Positions 13,401 through 25,400 of a stretch of 26,360 nt of DNA are shown one piece after another (position 1 is the stretch's first letter; each line of letters starts with the position of its first letter). This DNA comes from Elysia marginata (taxonomy: Eukaryota; Mollusca; Gastropoda; Plakobranchidae). Below the pieces are notes generated by a model. It did no database searches. It was not told where the DNA came from and was given only the letters and a program-made list of their open reading frames with translations. Location: positions 213,071-239,430 of the forward strand of contig BMAT01007551.1 in assembly GCA_019649035.1 (NCBI GenBank), read 5' to 3'. The translations under genes were made by a program, and so were the position numbers.

Positions 13401-16400
13401 TCTCCAGATCTCGAGTCCGACGTGCTAACCACTCTGCCACGCTGCTCGCAACAATGCGTCCTAGATTGCACGTGTAAAATATCTGTGTTAGATGATATCA
13501 CAAACATGATAATACAACCTATACTCACGCGTCACTTGCATCATAAGTTTTGAACATTCATACCTTCCGACATGTCGAGATGGCGCCACCCTGTCCTCCC
13601 ATCAGCCAAAAATACACACCCGCACGTATCCAAATTTAAAAAAAAAAAAGAAAAGATATTTTACCTGTGTAAGGATAGCATAAATTGCACCAACAGACCG
13701 TGAGAACGGAAAAAAACGTGCATCTCTGGCTAGGACCTGAGCCAAGTCTTCACGGTCTGGGCTTGTTTATCTGGTTGAGTTTACCAGAAGCGACCTTAGC
13801 TGCTGCAGAACGCATTGGGCGGGCCGGGTTGATGTTTGCTACATCAGAAACGGAAAATATACGAAGTTAAATAACTAACGCGCGCATCGTCTTATTTTGG
13901 TTTTTATACAAACTTTCTATTGAATGGCGGACGTAAATTTAGATTACGTTATGAGACACTGCCGTTGGTCTCTGCGAGAACACTGGCCTTTGAGGGTCTT
14001 TTAATTGCATAACGGCCCAGGCTATGTTGAAGCACAATTATGTCACAATATAATTTTGATTATGGCACTCTCCAACAAGCGCCAAAGTAAACTCACATTA
14101 TCATTTCTATCTCTTTTCTTTACGACATGATACTTTTTAAGTTACCGTAAACCATTATTCAGCCTGAAGGTGGTGAAATCTCTGCGCTTGTCAGCACTAT
14201 CTTACAGCTTTAGATAAACTGCAAACACAACAAAAATAAAATGTTTTTCGATAATTATAAATCTTCGAATTTGATAGGGCCAGAACATCTCGTTAGCTTT
14301 CGGTGGGTAAACTACGAAGACAGAAATCAGCGGGTTAATTCGAGGACAATTGCTCTCTCTCTCTCTCTCACGCTCTCTCTCTCTCTCTCTCTCTCTCACG
14401 CTCTTTCTCTTTCTCTCCCCCTCTTCCCCCTCCCCATAAATTCTAAAATGTTAAGAAACTAGCTCATCACTCATTCATGCCTATCGCCCCTGCCCAATCA
14501 CTGGCATTATACGTCCTTCAAATTAAAGATACCTTTGTGCTGTGCAGATCTTAAACACCACAGCTCCCCGCACTCCCGAAGCAGTTTCGAAAAACAACTG
14601 CTGTAATCCTTATTTTCTCTTGGCCGTTCTATTGTTTACACGCTTGCCCCCGTGCATTATGTTTTTCTCTAACTGAGATGGTTGTAGATCTGTTAGATCT
14701 AATGAAAGACACAAGTCAACGACATAACTACACCCAAGTGCGCGTGGCTGCTTGTTCTGCAAGTTTGCGTCTTGTATGTGTTCCAAAATAGTGTGTGCGA
14801 GTCGTAGAGCATCATAAACACATGTGGTGCCGACAGCTTTTAAGATCGATGGAATGTAAAGAATCTCCCCTTGGCTTATCAGTGTAAAACAAAAATTGCA
14901 CAAAAAAGCAAAAAAAAGTTGCTCAGTGTGAATGCGGGCCAACCAACTCAGTGTGTGGCTAGGCTTTGTCCTTGAATTGCAAGTTACCTTTCTTTACAGC
15001 CTTACGTTGTCTAAGATCATAATAAATTTATGATAAATATTAAATATTATTTACACGAACCTCTTTGAAATTAAGATAGTTGGGCTGGCACATTCTGTTT
15101 CGTAAAAGGAATGTAAGGCACCATATTTATGATATAAAGGTCTGATTATTTAATTAATTCATACTACTATAAAGAAGTAATTAAAGGCATGGTTGTCCAA
15201 CTCGTTAGTGATATAAGCCATTAATCTATTAAAAAAAAATTAATTTTTCTCGATTTATAAATCATCAAGCAATATTTACGACAAGGAATTTGGTCTCAAG
15301 GGAAATAATCAATTTTACTAAACTATACGCCACTCACTCCAGGGCCAGTGTGGCAGCCAGTGGCATTTTTTCTCTTTTTCATAATAAGATTTAATTTTTG
15401 TGTTTTAAAGAATGTTTGGGGGACAAAAATAACAGAAAAACGTTTATTTTTTTCCTTTCCAACGTTTGGTTGCCATGGGAACCGATTGTTTTTGCCGCCA
15501 TATTGGATACAACTAGTAAACTCAAGTGTTGATATTGCACCCTTGGAAGTGGACTGTTCCCAAAGTACACTTCAGGCTAGGGTTTATAAAAGGGGCGATA
15601 GCCTATACTATGCGCTAAAGGCTTTGTTTTTTATATTTTCAAAGCGTTTTGGCGTAGTCCTTATTTTAAAAAATACTTATAGGTGCCTGATGAAGAAAAA
15701 CCCAGTGCCATTGTGTTGAGAAAAGGATAAACTTTCATAATTTCAACAAATCTGAAAATCGACCATAGGATCCCTACAACCCCCATACCCCTATTCATAC
15801 GTGTGCCACACTTGCCCTTAAAGATCAAGTCCTCTTGACCATTTACAAATCTGCGAAACTTAACTGGAAAATCTCAGGGGTAAGGCAGTAAGGCTTTAAA
15901 GTGTCTGCCTAACAATTGTTTTAGAATGTAACAAAATAAAATGCACTGCCCCAAGATTTGTAATCTGATGGTTCCATTACTGCTTCATTTTCAAGAGGTC
16001 CATATTTCATGCCACTTTTCATAGATATTAATGTGCGTTTGACAACTGCCTAGACAATGAGGGAAGACACTTTTTCACAGAGGGAGGCAAGTCAGGCTCG
16101 TGCAGTTAACCTAATTCTGTTGTTTGTGCCTATGTGCCTAAGGAATATTTTGCAAGCAAACCCATCAAAGCATCCATAAATGGTCAAAGTAATTGAACTG
16201 TTATCATCTTTATTAGGACACCAAAAAAAAATGTGGAACTAGACGCACATAAATTAAACTTAAAAAACATCTTTGCCATATTGCAGCTCTACTGAGGTCA
16301 GTCGCAAGATCTTTGAATGACTATTATACTAGTCAAGTTATACATTTACTAATTAAGCAGCAGTAAGGCTAAATCATTCTAGGTCACTACTTGTGTTTTC

Positions 16401-19400
16401 ACATTGTTTTTTTTTAATCCTTAAATTGAAACTTGTTTTTTTCCAATCCGCATAACTTAAGTTACAACTGTGTCTGCATAGATCCTTGTATTTAAGTTGT
16501 GGGTTGTTTTTCAAATTTTAAGTCACATAGCCTTTTTTTCTGTAAATATTTTCATTTCACTCTTTATTTTATCCACTAAAGCAAATGGGGGTACATTTCT
16601 TTAGCATAATAAAATGTTTCTGTAAACTTTGTCCATATATAATTGGCTATAATGTAGATATCTAAGCAGCGACCTAATTAACTTGGCCCCTGCAATAAGA
16701 GCGTTGACCTGAGTTTAAAACCCATTTTCTGCTAACAGGAATAATCATTGCTTGGTTAAATCTGTGACCCATTAACTATCTTTATAAATGTAAAAGATCT
16801 CAATTTGCTTCAGCATATTCATCCAGCACTGATTGGCCAGATCTTTTTAGACTTGAGAATGAAAATCAGAGATGAAAGTGATTTCAAAATATCTGATTTT
16901 CCCCTTCGCCAAGGAAAACAAACTCTCTGTTCCATTATGCTAATGAAGTATTGACTTATGGTGCTTTCAACTTTCTAATCACAAAAAAAAAAAAAAAAAG
17001 AAGCAAAATCAGTAAGTGTACTTTAGAGTTGAACTTCAAAAGGAAATCCTTCAGTTGGAGGGAGACTATTAGTATAAGGTATCTTGGCATTGATACAAAT
17101 CACTGCGCTGTTTCATCATAATCAGCACATTGAATGATTGATACGTTTAAAAAACGTAAGCTTTTATCATTTAAAATGTAAACATTAAACTCTAATTTCG
17201 GGTAATTTTTCTCTGACTTAATTTTTTCTATTATTTTTTTCTCGTCTTATCCAGTCCCTAGCACATCTGAAGGAAGAAATGCTTAGACGAGCAAGCGGTT
17301 CATCACCTGATGTGTCCACCTTGTCTTTAGCCCAAGATAAACAAGACATGGCCTCGCAAACAGATCTCAGAGGAGAGGTGGGTCTTTGAAAGTGCTAAAA
17401 CCGAAATCAAACTAGAATTTCTCTGCTGAAGAGTTGAGGCAAATGATATAGATAAGAAAATACCAGACTAATGAGATGGTGAGAGAATATGGTAAGCATT
17501 ATTTCAAAATCATCTGAGATGCTGGCTCTGCTTCAAGCGAATTTGAAGACATTCTGAACCATTCATGTTATAAGGGCCTAACCCACATAACTTTTTCCCC
17601 CTTATTTAAAGCAATATTATGTTATTGTTGAGTGGGCAGGTACAAACAATGCATTCAGACAGGAGTTGTTGTGTTGAATGATTCTGGATTTATTTAGTTA
17701 TTTTGGCGAAGGAGAGAGTGGGCTATAAAGGGGAGGGGTAGGAAATTCATTCCGAATTCCAGTCGAAAGTAATTTCCTGTGTTACTTTGTCCTACCGAAA
17801 AAGTTACTTACAAATTAATTTCTGTGAGCTAAAAAAAACAACATACAAAGTGATTTCTGTTAGATATGATTCGTGCTGAAACAAAATTTTAATCCATTTT
17901 TCTGGGATCGATATTAATGTAGCAACAATTGAATATACATTATTTTTTTTTACAATTGCTAGCTATATATCATTTTTCATATTCACCAGTTTGGGGTTAA
18001 TCACAGCCGCCTTTTGGCCGAAAAAACTCGCATGAGACTACAGTATGATGAGGCTCACCGTAAACTCGGAGAGCTGAAGGTGCGCCTAGCTAACTTGGAA
18101 GACCGTATGGTTCCGGGACAGCCTGAGTCCGACAAGGATAGGTGAGATGTATAAATTTATTGGTTAGACAGTACCTGTCTGCCTGACTGTCTCTATTTCA
18201 TATACACACTCTCTCTCCTTATCTCTCTTTCAGTTTAACTCATGTTGTTGAATAATGAATAGTTTGAACCTACGGTGAAAAAGCTCTCCCTTTCCTTTTT
18301 AAAATTGGCCTTTTTGAAAAAAATTGAATGTTAATTTTTTCGCCAAAAAGAAGATTAAGATAAAGTTTTAATCTTGGTTGTTTACCTAAGCAATATTTTA
18401 TTATTGTCCTATTTTAGGTTGTTATTGTTACAAGAGAAGGAACAACTTCTTCGTGAGTTGCGCAGCATAGACCCTAAGGGCCGTAGTGAGGATGAAATGG
18501 CCTCAGTTAGACAAAGAATTCTGAAACTGGAGTCTGACCTGAGGCATGCTCAAGAGTTTTCAAACAAGCAAATACAGCAGAGGTTGGAGACTTGATGCTG
18601 CTAACTTGCTTCTGTTAATTACTTTTTCCCCTCTGTATATGTATGGTTTATACCTTTTTAATATACGAGAACATTAAGTTTATGTATCCAGGGAATTGAG
18701 ATAAGTTTGATTAATCCTGGTGTTGCTAGTGTTTATGAAAAAAAAAACCATCTTTTCTCCATAAAGTTTTTGAATAAACAGATTTTGCCTCCAGATGTTG
18801 GTATCTGGTTTTGAAACTTTTGGAAACAAGTTGTCCTTTAAGGTGTATCTTAGCTCTATGGGCACGTTATCAGTTTTTCTGAGTTTCTGCTTTAACGTTT
18901 TATATGTTTGAGGATGTTTTGGAGTGTTAAAAGTCTTGGTCAGTCTATTGTTAAAAATTAATGATGCAATAGAAAAAAAATTACCTTTATGCCAGTAATT
19001 AGGTTTGAACGCCTACCCTTTAAATATCCCCAGGCATAATGTAATGCTTAGTTTACTTTTACTGTGTTCCAGAATAACCCTGCATGACGAGAAGTCAGCT
19101 ATCTTGCATCAGCTGACAGAGACAACTAAACTCACATCTATTTTAGAGACGCAACTCAAAAGGTACATTTTTTACTGTTTGAAATTCTGGTGCAGTTTTT
19201 CTGAGGTCAGTAAAATTTAAGAAAAAAAAATAATTAGCCAATCAGCACTCGTAACCAGTGGCCCTGTTGCGGGTAAATTTATTTGTATTGTTTTAAACAT
19301 CTGACCTTAAACTTGCAAAGACATTCCTTAGCTGGTTAAACGTTCTACTTTGGGACTTGATGTTGAGGCCTTATCGATTTTGATTTCTTGCTGCCTGTTG

Positions 19401-22400
19401 GATGTGAGCTAGTGATTCTGTATAAGTATCTTAGTGCAACGGAGTTTGTTGAATGCTATCAAAGGCAGTGGGCCTGTAAAATAACTAGATTATCATAAAA
19501 AGATAATTTTCAAAGCATTATGTATCTAAGATTTATGTTTTGGGTAAAAAAAAATTGTTAAAGATATATAGATCAGGTCTCCCCTTTTTAGAGCAACTGC
19601 TCTTTGCAAAATGTAATTTAATAATTATCTGCAGGTTGATAACAAGGGTCACCGACTTAAAAAAAAAGTAAGTGCCATTGGGGACATTTTTGTTCTTCAA
19701 AACAAAATTTGTTAACAAAGAGAATCTCACACATTGTGATGAAACTGAAGTTTTATGTTACAATGTGCCATTCATAATTTCCCAGTTTGTCCGTGAGCAC
19801 ACTGTCAGTGTCATCTGGCTCTAGTCTGGGCTCTCTAGGCTCCCTGTCAGCAGGCAGTCGTGGTTCTCTCAACTCCCTTTCCACTATGGACATTTATGGA
19901 GCCAGTGGGGCTGGAAGTCATATGATGGCAGGGGAAGACAGTCTTGACATCTATGGCCCAAGTTTGCAAGATCTGCACCAGCGAGTCGAAAAACTATTAC
20001 AAGGTGCCCATTCAATCACTACTAAAAGATAAATGATAAATTTCAAAAAGTCCATCATACTCACATGAGCAGATTTTTAAATGAAATTTAACAATGTTCG
20101 AAAAAAATTTTACAAGGCAAGTTTATGTTTGAAAAAGGACAATCACTCTATTATGAACTGAAAATTTATGAGACAGACAGAAAATGATGTAGAAAATTCA
20201 AGCATTCTAGGTGATCAAGGGGTGATTCATTTTATATTATTTTGTTTTCAAGTGATCATATTTATGTATTGAGCTTTTTAGGGGCTCTTATCAAAGGGAA
20301 CATTGAATGATATATTTCGTTGCGAAATTATTGCAGAATTGTTTTGATATGTAAAATATCAAGATTTTGTTGCTTTAAAAAGCCTGCATGAAACTTTTGT
20401 CCATAGGTCACAGTATGTCACCCATACAGGAGGCACAAAGTGGAGGCCCTACTGACGCTGACATGACAGAGGCTGCCACATCCAATTACATTGAGGCTGT
20501 GTTGCGAGGCAGTCAGGAGTTAAGTAACCCTGGCCATAACAGTAACCACTTCAGCAACAACAGTGGTGCAGGCATTCCAGAAAGTTTTCCGGCTTCCAAA
20601 GATGGAAGATCCCTTGCTGGTCTTAGCAATAGTTGTATAGCCTCAGAACCTAGTGGTAACCCTCTGACAACTGGAAGCGGGGCTAGCCCTTCTCAGCTAG
20701 CTTTGTCTCAATCTTCATCTGCAGCAACAGAGTCTTTATCATCTTCATCTCCTCCAATACCACCAGCATCATCAGTGTATGGTTTAGGAGGCCCTCCTCC
20801 TACTTATGAACAGCACATGAATGCTCTTGAGCAGCGCCAGTTACCTACACCGCAAATAGTTCAATACCAGCAGCTTCCTGATGGTTTGGACAAAAACATC
20901 AGCAATAACAATTTTGGTGCTGTGGAGAGTCCAGAAGTGATTTGTGAGCCGTGGTCATTTGGAGCATCCGTGAAAAACGATATAGAATCCCATTTAGCTA
21001 CAAGCACAGCGGATCAATCAAAATCTTTAGTTTTACCTTTACAATCCTTAACAAACAACTCTGGGCAGACAGTTCCGACCAGTAACTACGGCTTCTCTTC
21101 TCATTTATCACCTTCAAGACACCTTGCAGCTGGAGGGAATGCACCAATCTCCAACCATCAACTTCATATGTTAAACCAGAGTTGCCTTCAACAGCCTGCT
21201 CAAGCTGACTCCATTTCATTCTCATCTTCAACCACCTCAACACAAGTGCAGCAACCTCCATCTCCACCATCATCTTTGCTGTCATCTCCATTGAGCACTC
21301 AGCTTCTTTCATCTGTTCCATCAACGCCCAAGTCCCTTAACACATCTAGCTCTACTTTGGAGTCATCCCCACCTGTTCCCAACACAATCACTGACCCTGG
21401 TCTAACTGACAACTCCACCCAAGTAGGAGGAATGACTTGTAGATCAGCCCAAAATGTCACAGAGCCTGCCCCAAATCCCCCTTTGAGTCCCATTAGTGAA
21501 AGCAGTTCAGGTGTGGGTAACAACCTCAGTGGAGGCAACACACGCAGTGTTTCAGCAGCAGTTAGTGATGAGTCTGTTGCTGGGGACAGTGGTGTTTTTG
21601 AGGCATCTGTAAAAAGGTAAATACTGCTTAAATCTTCTTCTATTTGCACCTTATCCTTAAGAGTCTTAAAATAGGCATATTGTTGATCCTCATTGGCGCA
21701 ATAAAAATATCCAGAAAAATTAAGTGTTTTGAGGCAGGTTTCAAGAAAGGACTCTGAAACAGTTAAGAACTTTCCTTGTATATTTTCATCGTTTTATTTT
21801 TTCTTTCATATTAGTTGAAGTGGTTTAAGTTGTGTAAAAAGTATTGCGGAAGGCAAGCATAGGCATGATTGTGAATTAATGATGAAACAGTTTTGATGCA
21901 CTTTAACAGACAGCATTTTGCAGTGAATTCTCAAATCAAAAGTTAAAAACTTAAGCCTGATCCCTGGAGCTTGTTTCTTAAAGAGAGCAATGAGATAGCT
22001 TTATCTTAATACAAATTTTCTGTATATGAATGATATTGATTGAGCAATCGGTCTAGTGGCAGCAGATTTTGCTTTGATCCGTTTGCAGTTAAAATGTTTT
22101 TTTTTTGGTGATTGAGACAATTGGATATTCTATGCAATTCAGCCACACAATGGTGTATAAAATTCCTATTTACATTATTTCAATTAATCACCTTTACACC
22201 TTTCTTTGAAATATTGTGACGGTATATGACTAGACTGACAGTGTCTTTTGATAATTTATCATCTGGAGTTAACGATTTGTGACGTTTTATCACTTTGTCA
22301 TTTCTCTCTCTCTCTTTTTTGGGGAAGTCAAAATTTTCTCTGTATGCTCCTTAGTATGGTGGATTCTGGGGTTAACTAAATGCCTACAATTTTTGTACAT

Positions 22401-25400
22401 TACTCTTTCTTTCCTTAGCTGATTGATTTGTGTATTTAGAAAGATACAAACATACCTTCGTGGAAATATTCTTTTCTCTCATATTTCTAGATATCTTGTA
22501 ATCACATTTTATCTCATTTCAGAACTGGTTATATTGACAAAGTTCTTGAAAGCAACTTGGAAAGTGCTCAAATTCAAATCTGGCTGAAGTAAGTAGTAAT
22601 TTAAATAACAAAAAAATTTTGAATTGAAAATGAAATATTATAAATTGAAGGGAAGCTGCAGAAGGAAATGTAGGGACTCTTGAAACTAGGAAGGCTATGA
22701 TGGTATTTAAAAGAAACAAAACAAAAACAGCCATAAATTGAATAATTTCCAGATATTTATTTCCAACTCCTGTATTTATTTCATTATTTCATTACATAAT
22801 ATTTTAAAAGTACAAGTGATTTTTATAATGTGTGTGTTTTCACAAGTGTGTTTATGCCTACACAAGTATGTAACATGTCATTCAAAAAGTATGTAGCATT
22901 TCATGTAAAATGGGTAATTGGACTTGTCATTTAAAGAATTTTTCTTCTTTAAAGAGCCCATAATGCTTTAATTTTCTTAGTGCCCATTTCTAAGGGCAGT
23001 TTTCACAGCAAGATACAAATTTTACTCCATAGAGATATATTGCTCTATTTTATAGATCATAGTGACAATAGGGATACTTAAAATTGTAGGAGACATCTCA
23101 AATCTAAAAAAAAAAAATTGTTTTGCATATTAACTAGGATTGGCTTTAGAATAGTAACAGAAGTTTGTTCAATATTTCTTCAAACTGTTCAAGAAATTCT
23201 TTTGAAATTTGGTTTAGCATTAGCTTAAAACATAATAGAGATTTAAACTACTATCATAGAATTTATTTTATGCAATTGCATATATGTATATAAATAAATA
23301 TTAATGAGGACCAGGAAGGCATGGCGTATGACAGGTCTGTTTCAAGCTTGTTGCTCTTCAGGTACCGGCAAGGTTTGTAAAAGAGCAACAAGCTCAAAAC
23401 AGACCTGTTGTGGGATAGGGCCTCCTAGTCATCATTAATATTTTACTAAGCTCCTTTTAATAAGTTGAGCACTTTTTAGACCATGCAGTGTACTCTGTCA
23501 GGAAAATGCATGTGTTAATATATATGTTAATTTTTTTTCCAAAATTCATCTCTCAAGAAGTGCATTTTTCCCTCCACCAACTTCATTCTAGTCTTTTGGA
23601 TGTATATAAAGTAATAAGTGTGTTAAGTTTAAAAAACATAGCTTTGATAGGTTTTAAGATAGCATTGAAAAAAGAAAAATGTGCACAACAAAATTGCCCC
23701 ATTATGGTTATTACATTTTTAGTGCTCAGAAATATTTGTATTTTGTGCTAAAAAAATGCTGGTAAGTACGGTGTGAAAACCTTTTGCATATTTCACTGTT
23801 GAAATCTGCCCTTAAAAGCCTTCTTATCCTTCATTTAATTTTTATTTTTATTATTGTGTTAATTGCAGATATGAAGGGCTGGAGAAACAGCTTGTGGTTG
23901 GAATTGAGCAGGCTAGAAATTTGGCAGTTTTGCCCTTTCCCAAAGACAGTTCTGTGTAAGTATTAAAGACAAAAAAAGCAGTAATTGCAAGCTTGTAATT
24001 GTACATTAATGTCCTTTTTACTTCGTGCTACAGAGTTTTATAAAATTTATCTTTTTTTAAAATTGAAGTTAATTCTTGGTAAAACATTCATGTGAAATAT
24101 TTTTTTGTATTGTTACAGATGTATAAAGGCTGCTCTATTGCCTAGCCAGACCATGTGCCTAGAGACCAAACCATTGCAGGAGCTCAAGTCACCAAAGTTT
24201 GCCGAGCAGTTCCGAGTCACCATTCCTGAGCAGAAACTCTTTTCCAAAACACTTCAGGTTCATGTGTGGAGCCTCAGTCAAGTCCATGGAGATGAGTGTT
24301 TGGTAAGTGTATTTGAAAGTTCAGATTGTGTTGTTTAATGGAATCTAGAAAGTTAAGGACAGAATGTTGCTTTGTTGTTAAAAACATTTTCTTTTTTCTT
24401 TGTCTCGTGGTTTTTTTTCCTATCTGAATGATATGGGAACTTCCAAAAAAAAAATCTTTAGGTCTAGCTATGTTTGGGCTTGATCAATTTTATTTTGGTC
24501 GAAGGCATAATCATTTAAAGTATTTCTGTCTCTCTGCCAGGGATGTGCTCAGGTCAGTTTGGCAGACTTTGACCCTCGTAGCGTTTCACTGCGCTGGTAC
24601 AACGTGTTAAGCTTTCGGTTCATGCAGCAGTCAGACATCAAGTCTCGCAGGTCTTCTTTGTCATCACCCTCTCTACATAGAAGTAACAGTCAGCAGCAAA
24701 ATGCACCATCCCCCAGTCTGGTATCTGGCACTAAGGCATGGTCTGGCAGCACGCCACAGTCAAGGCCATCATCCACCAGCAGTAGTTCAGGAGGGAACAA
24801 GTTTAATACAACCAGTTACTTGAAAACTAAGCAGGTAAAAACTGTTGGGTTACTATGAAATTTAATTATGAAATTACAACTTATATATAATTATAATGAT
24901 AAATTAAATAAACTCATTTGCAATACTTGTGTATTGGTCTCCCCCCCCACACACACACACACAAACATATATTTCAGATCAAGCAGTAGAAAATAAAAAG
25001 GGACAGAAAAAAAACACAAACTATTTTTTTTAATCAATTTCTACAAATGGCTGCCATATTTTTTAGTGATGTCAGTGCAAGGGCTCACCTATCCCTTTTT
25101 TAATCTTCATTAGAAGCAGTCTCAAGACCAAGTGCACAAATTGCTGGAGGCATCCTCTGCCAAACTGCTACAGGCTGCTGCTGTGGCATCTGATGATCAT
25201 TGTCCTGCTGCTGCCACTACAGATGCAAGTGGCCAGAGGTCAGTTATAATTTGCCCATTTATTTACCAGGCAGCTTGAATAATTTTAGGCATAATTTGCC
25301 CACATTGGCAAAAATCTTCTGTACTAGCCCGGTAACAATAAAAAATAACAATACCTAAAAAAAATAAGGAAGTTACTAGACAGGGCTGTTTAAGTGGTAA

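Larger units (their letters stand above)
3864..17254 (+). other. Giant 13.4-kb intron between exons D and E
   Basis: This is half of the window and at least ten times longer than any other complete intron here. It splits the coiled-coil coding part. It carries a hAT-like MITE, two CT microsatellites, a Harbinger-type element, nested SINEs and a promoter-like motif cluster, each listed separately. I see no complete nested gene on either strand. Confidence 0.9.

Noticed and set aside
13080-13439. tRNA genes suggested by A and B boxes
   Set aside because: Both heads are followed by SINE bodies. One is split by an insertion, so they are SINE promoters and not tRNA genes.
13924-14003. Short frame starting MADVNLDY as an alternative first exon
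   Set aside because: Only 26 codons, with no good donor before the stop and no promoter motif close by beyond a GC patch.
14202-14462. RERERE / LSLSLS open frames
   Set aside because: They are produced by the CT microsatellite.
14610-14942. 110-codon open frame on the minus strand
   Set aside because: No recognisable domain and no supporting splice or promoter context.
15348-15719. 123-codon open frame on the + strand
   Set aside because: No family resemblance, a composition like the surrounding AT-rich intron, and it overlaps the promoter-like motifs.
20998-21649. Two open frames on the minus strand within exon J
   Set aside because: They are shadows of the strongly supported + strand exon; the low-complexity Ser/Pro codons keep the other strand open.
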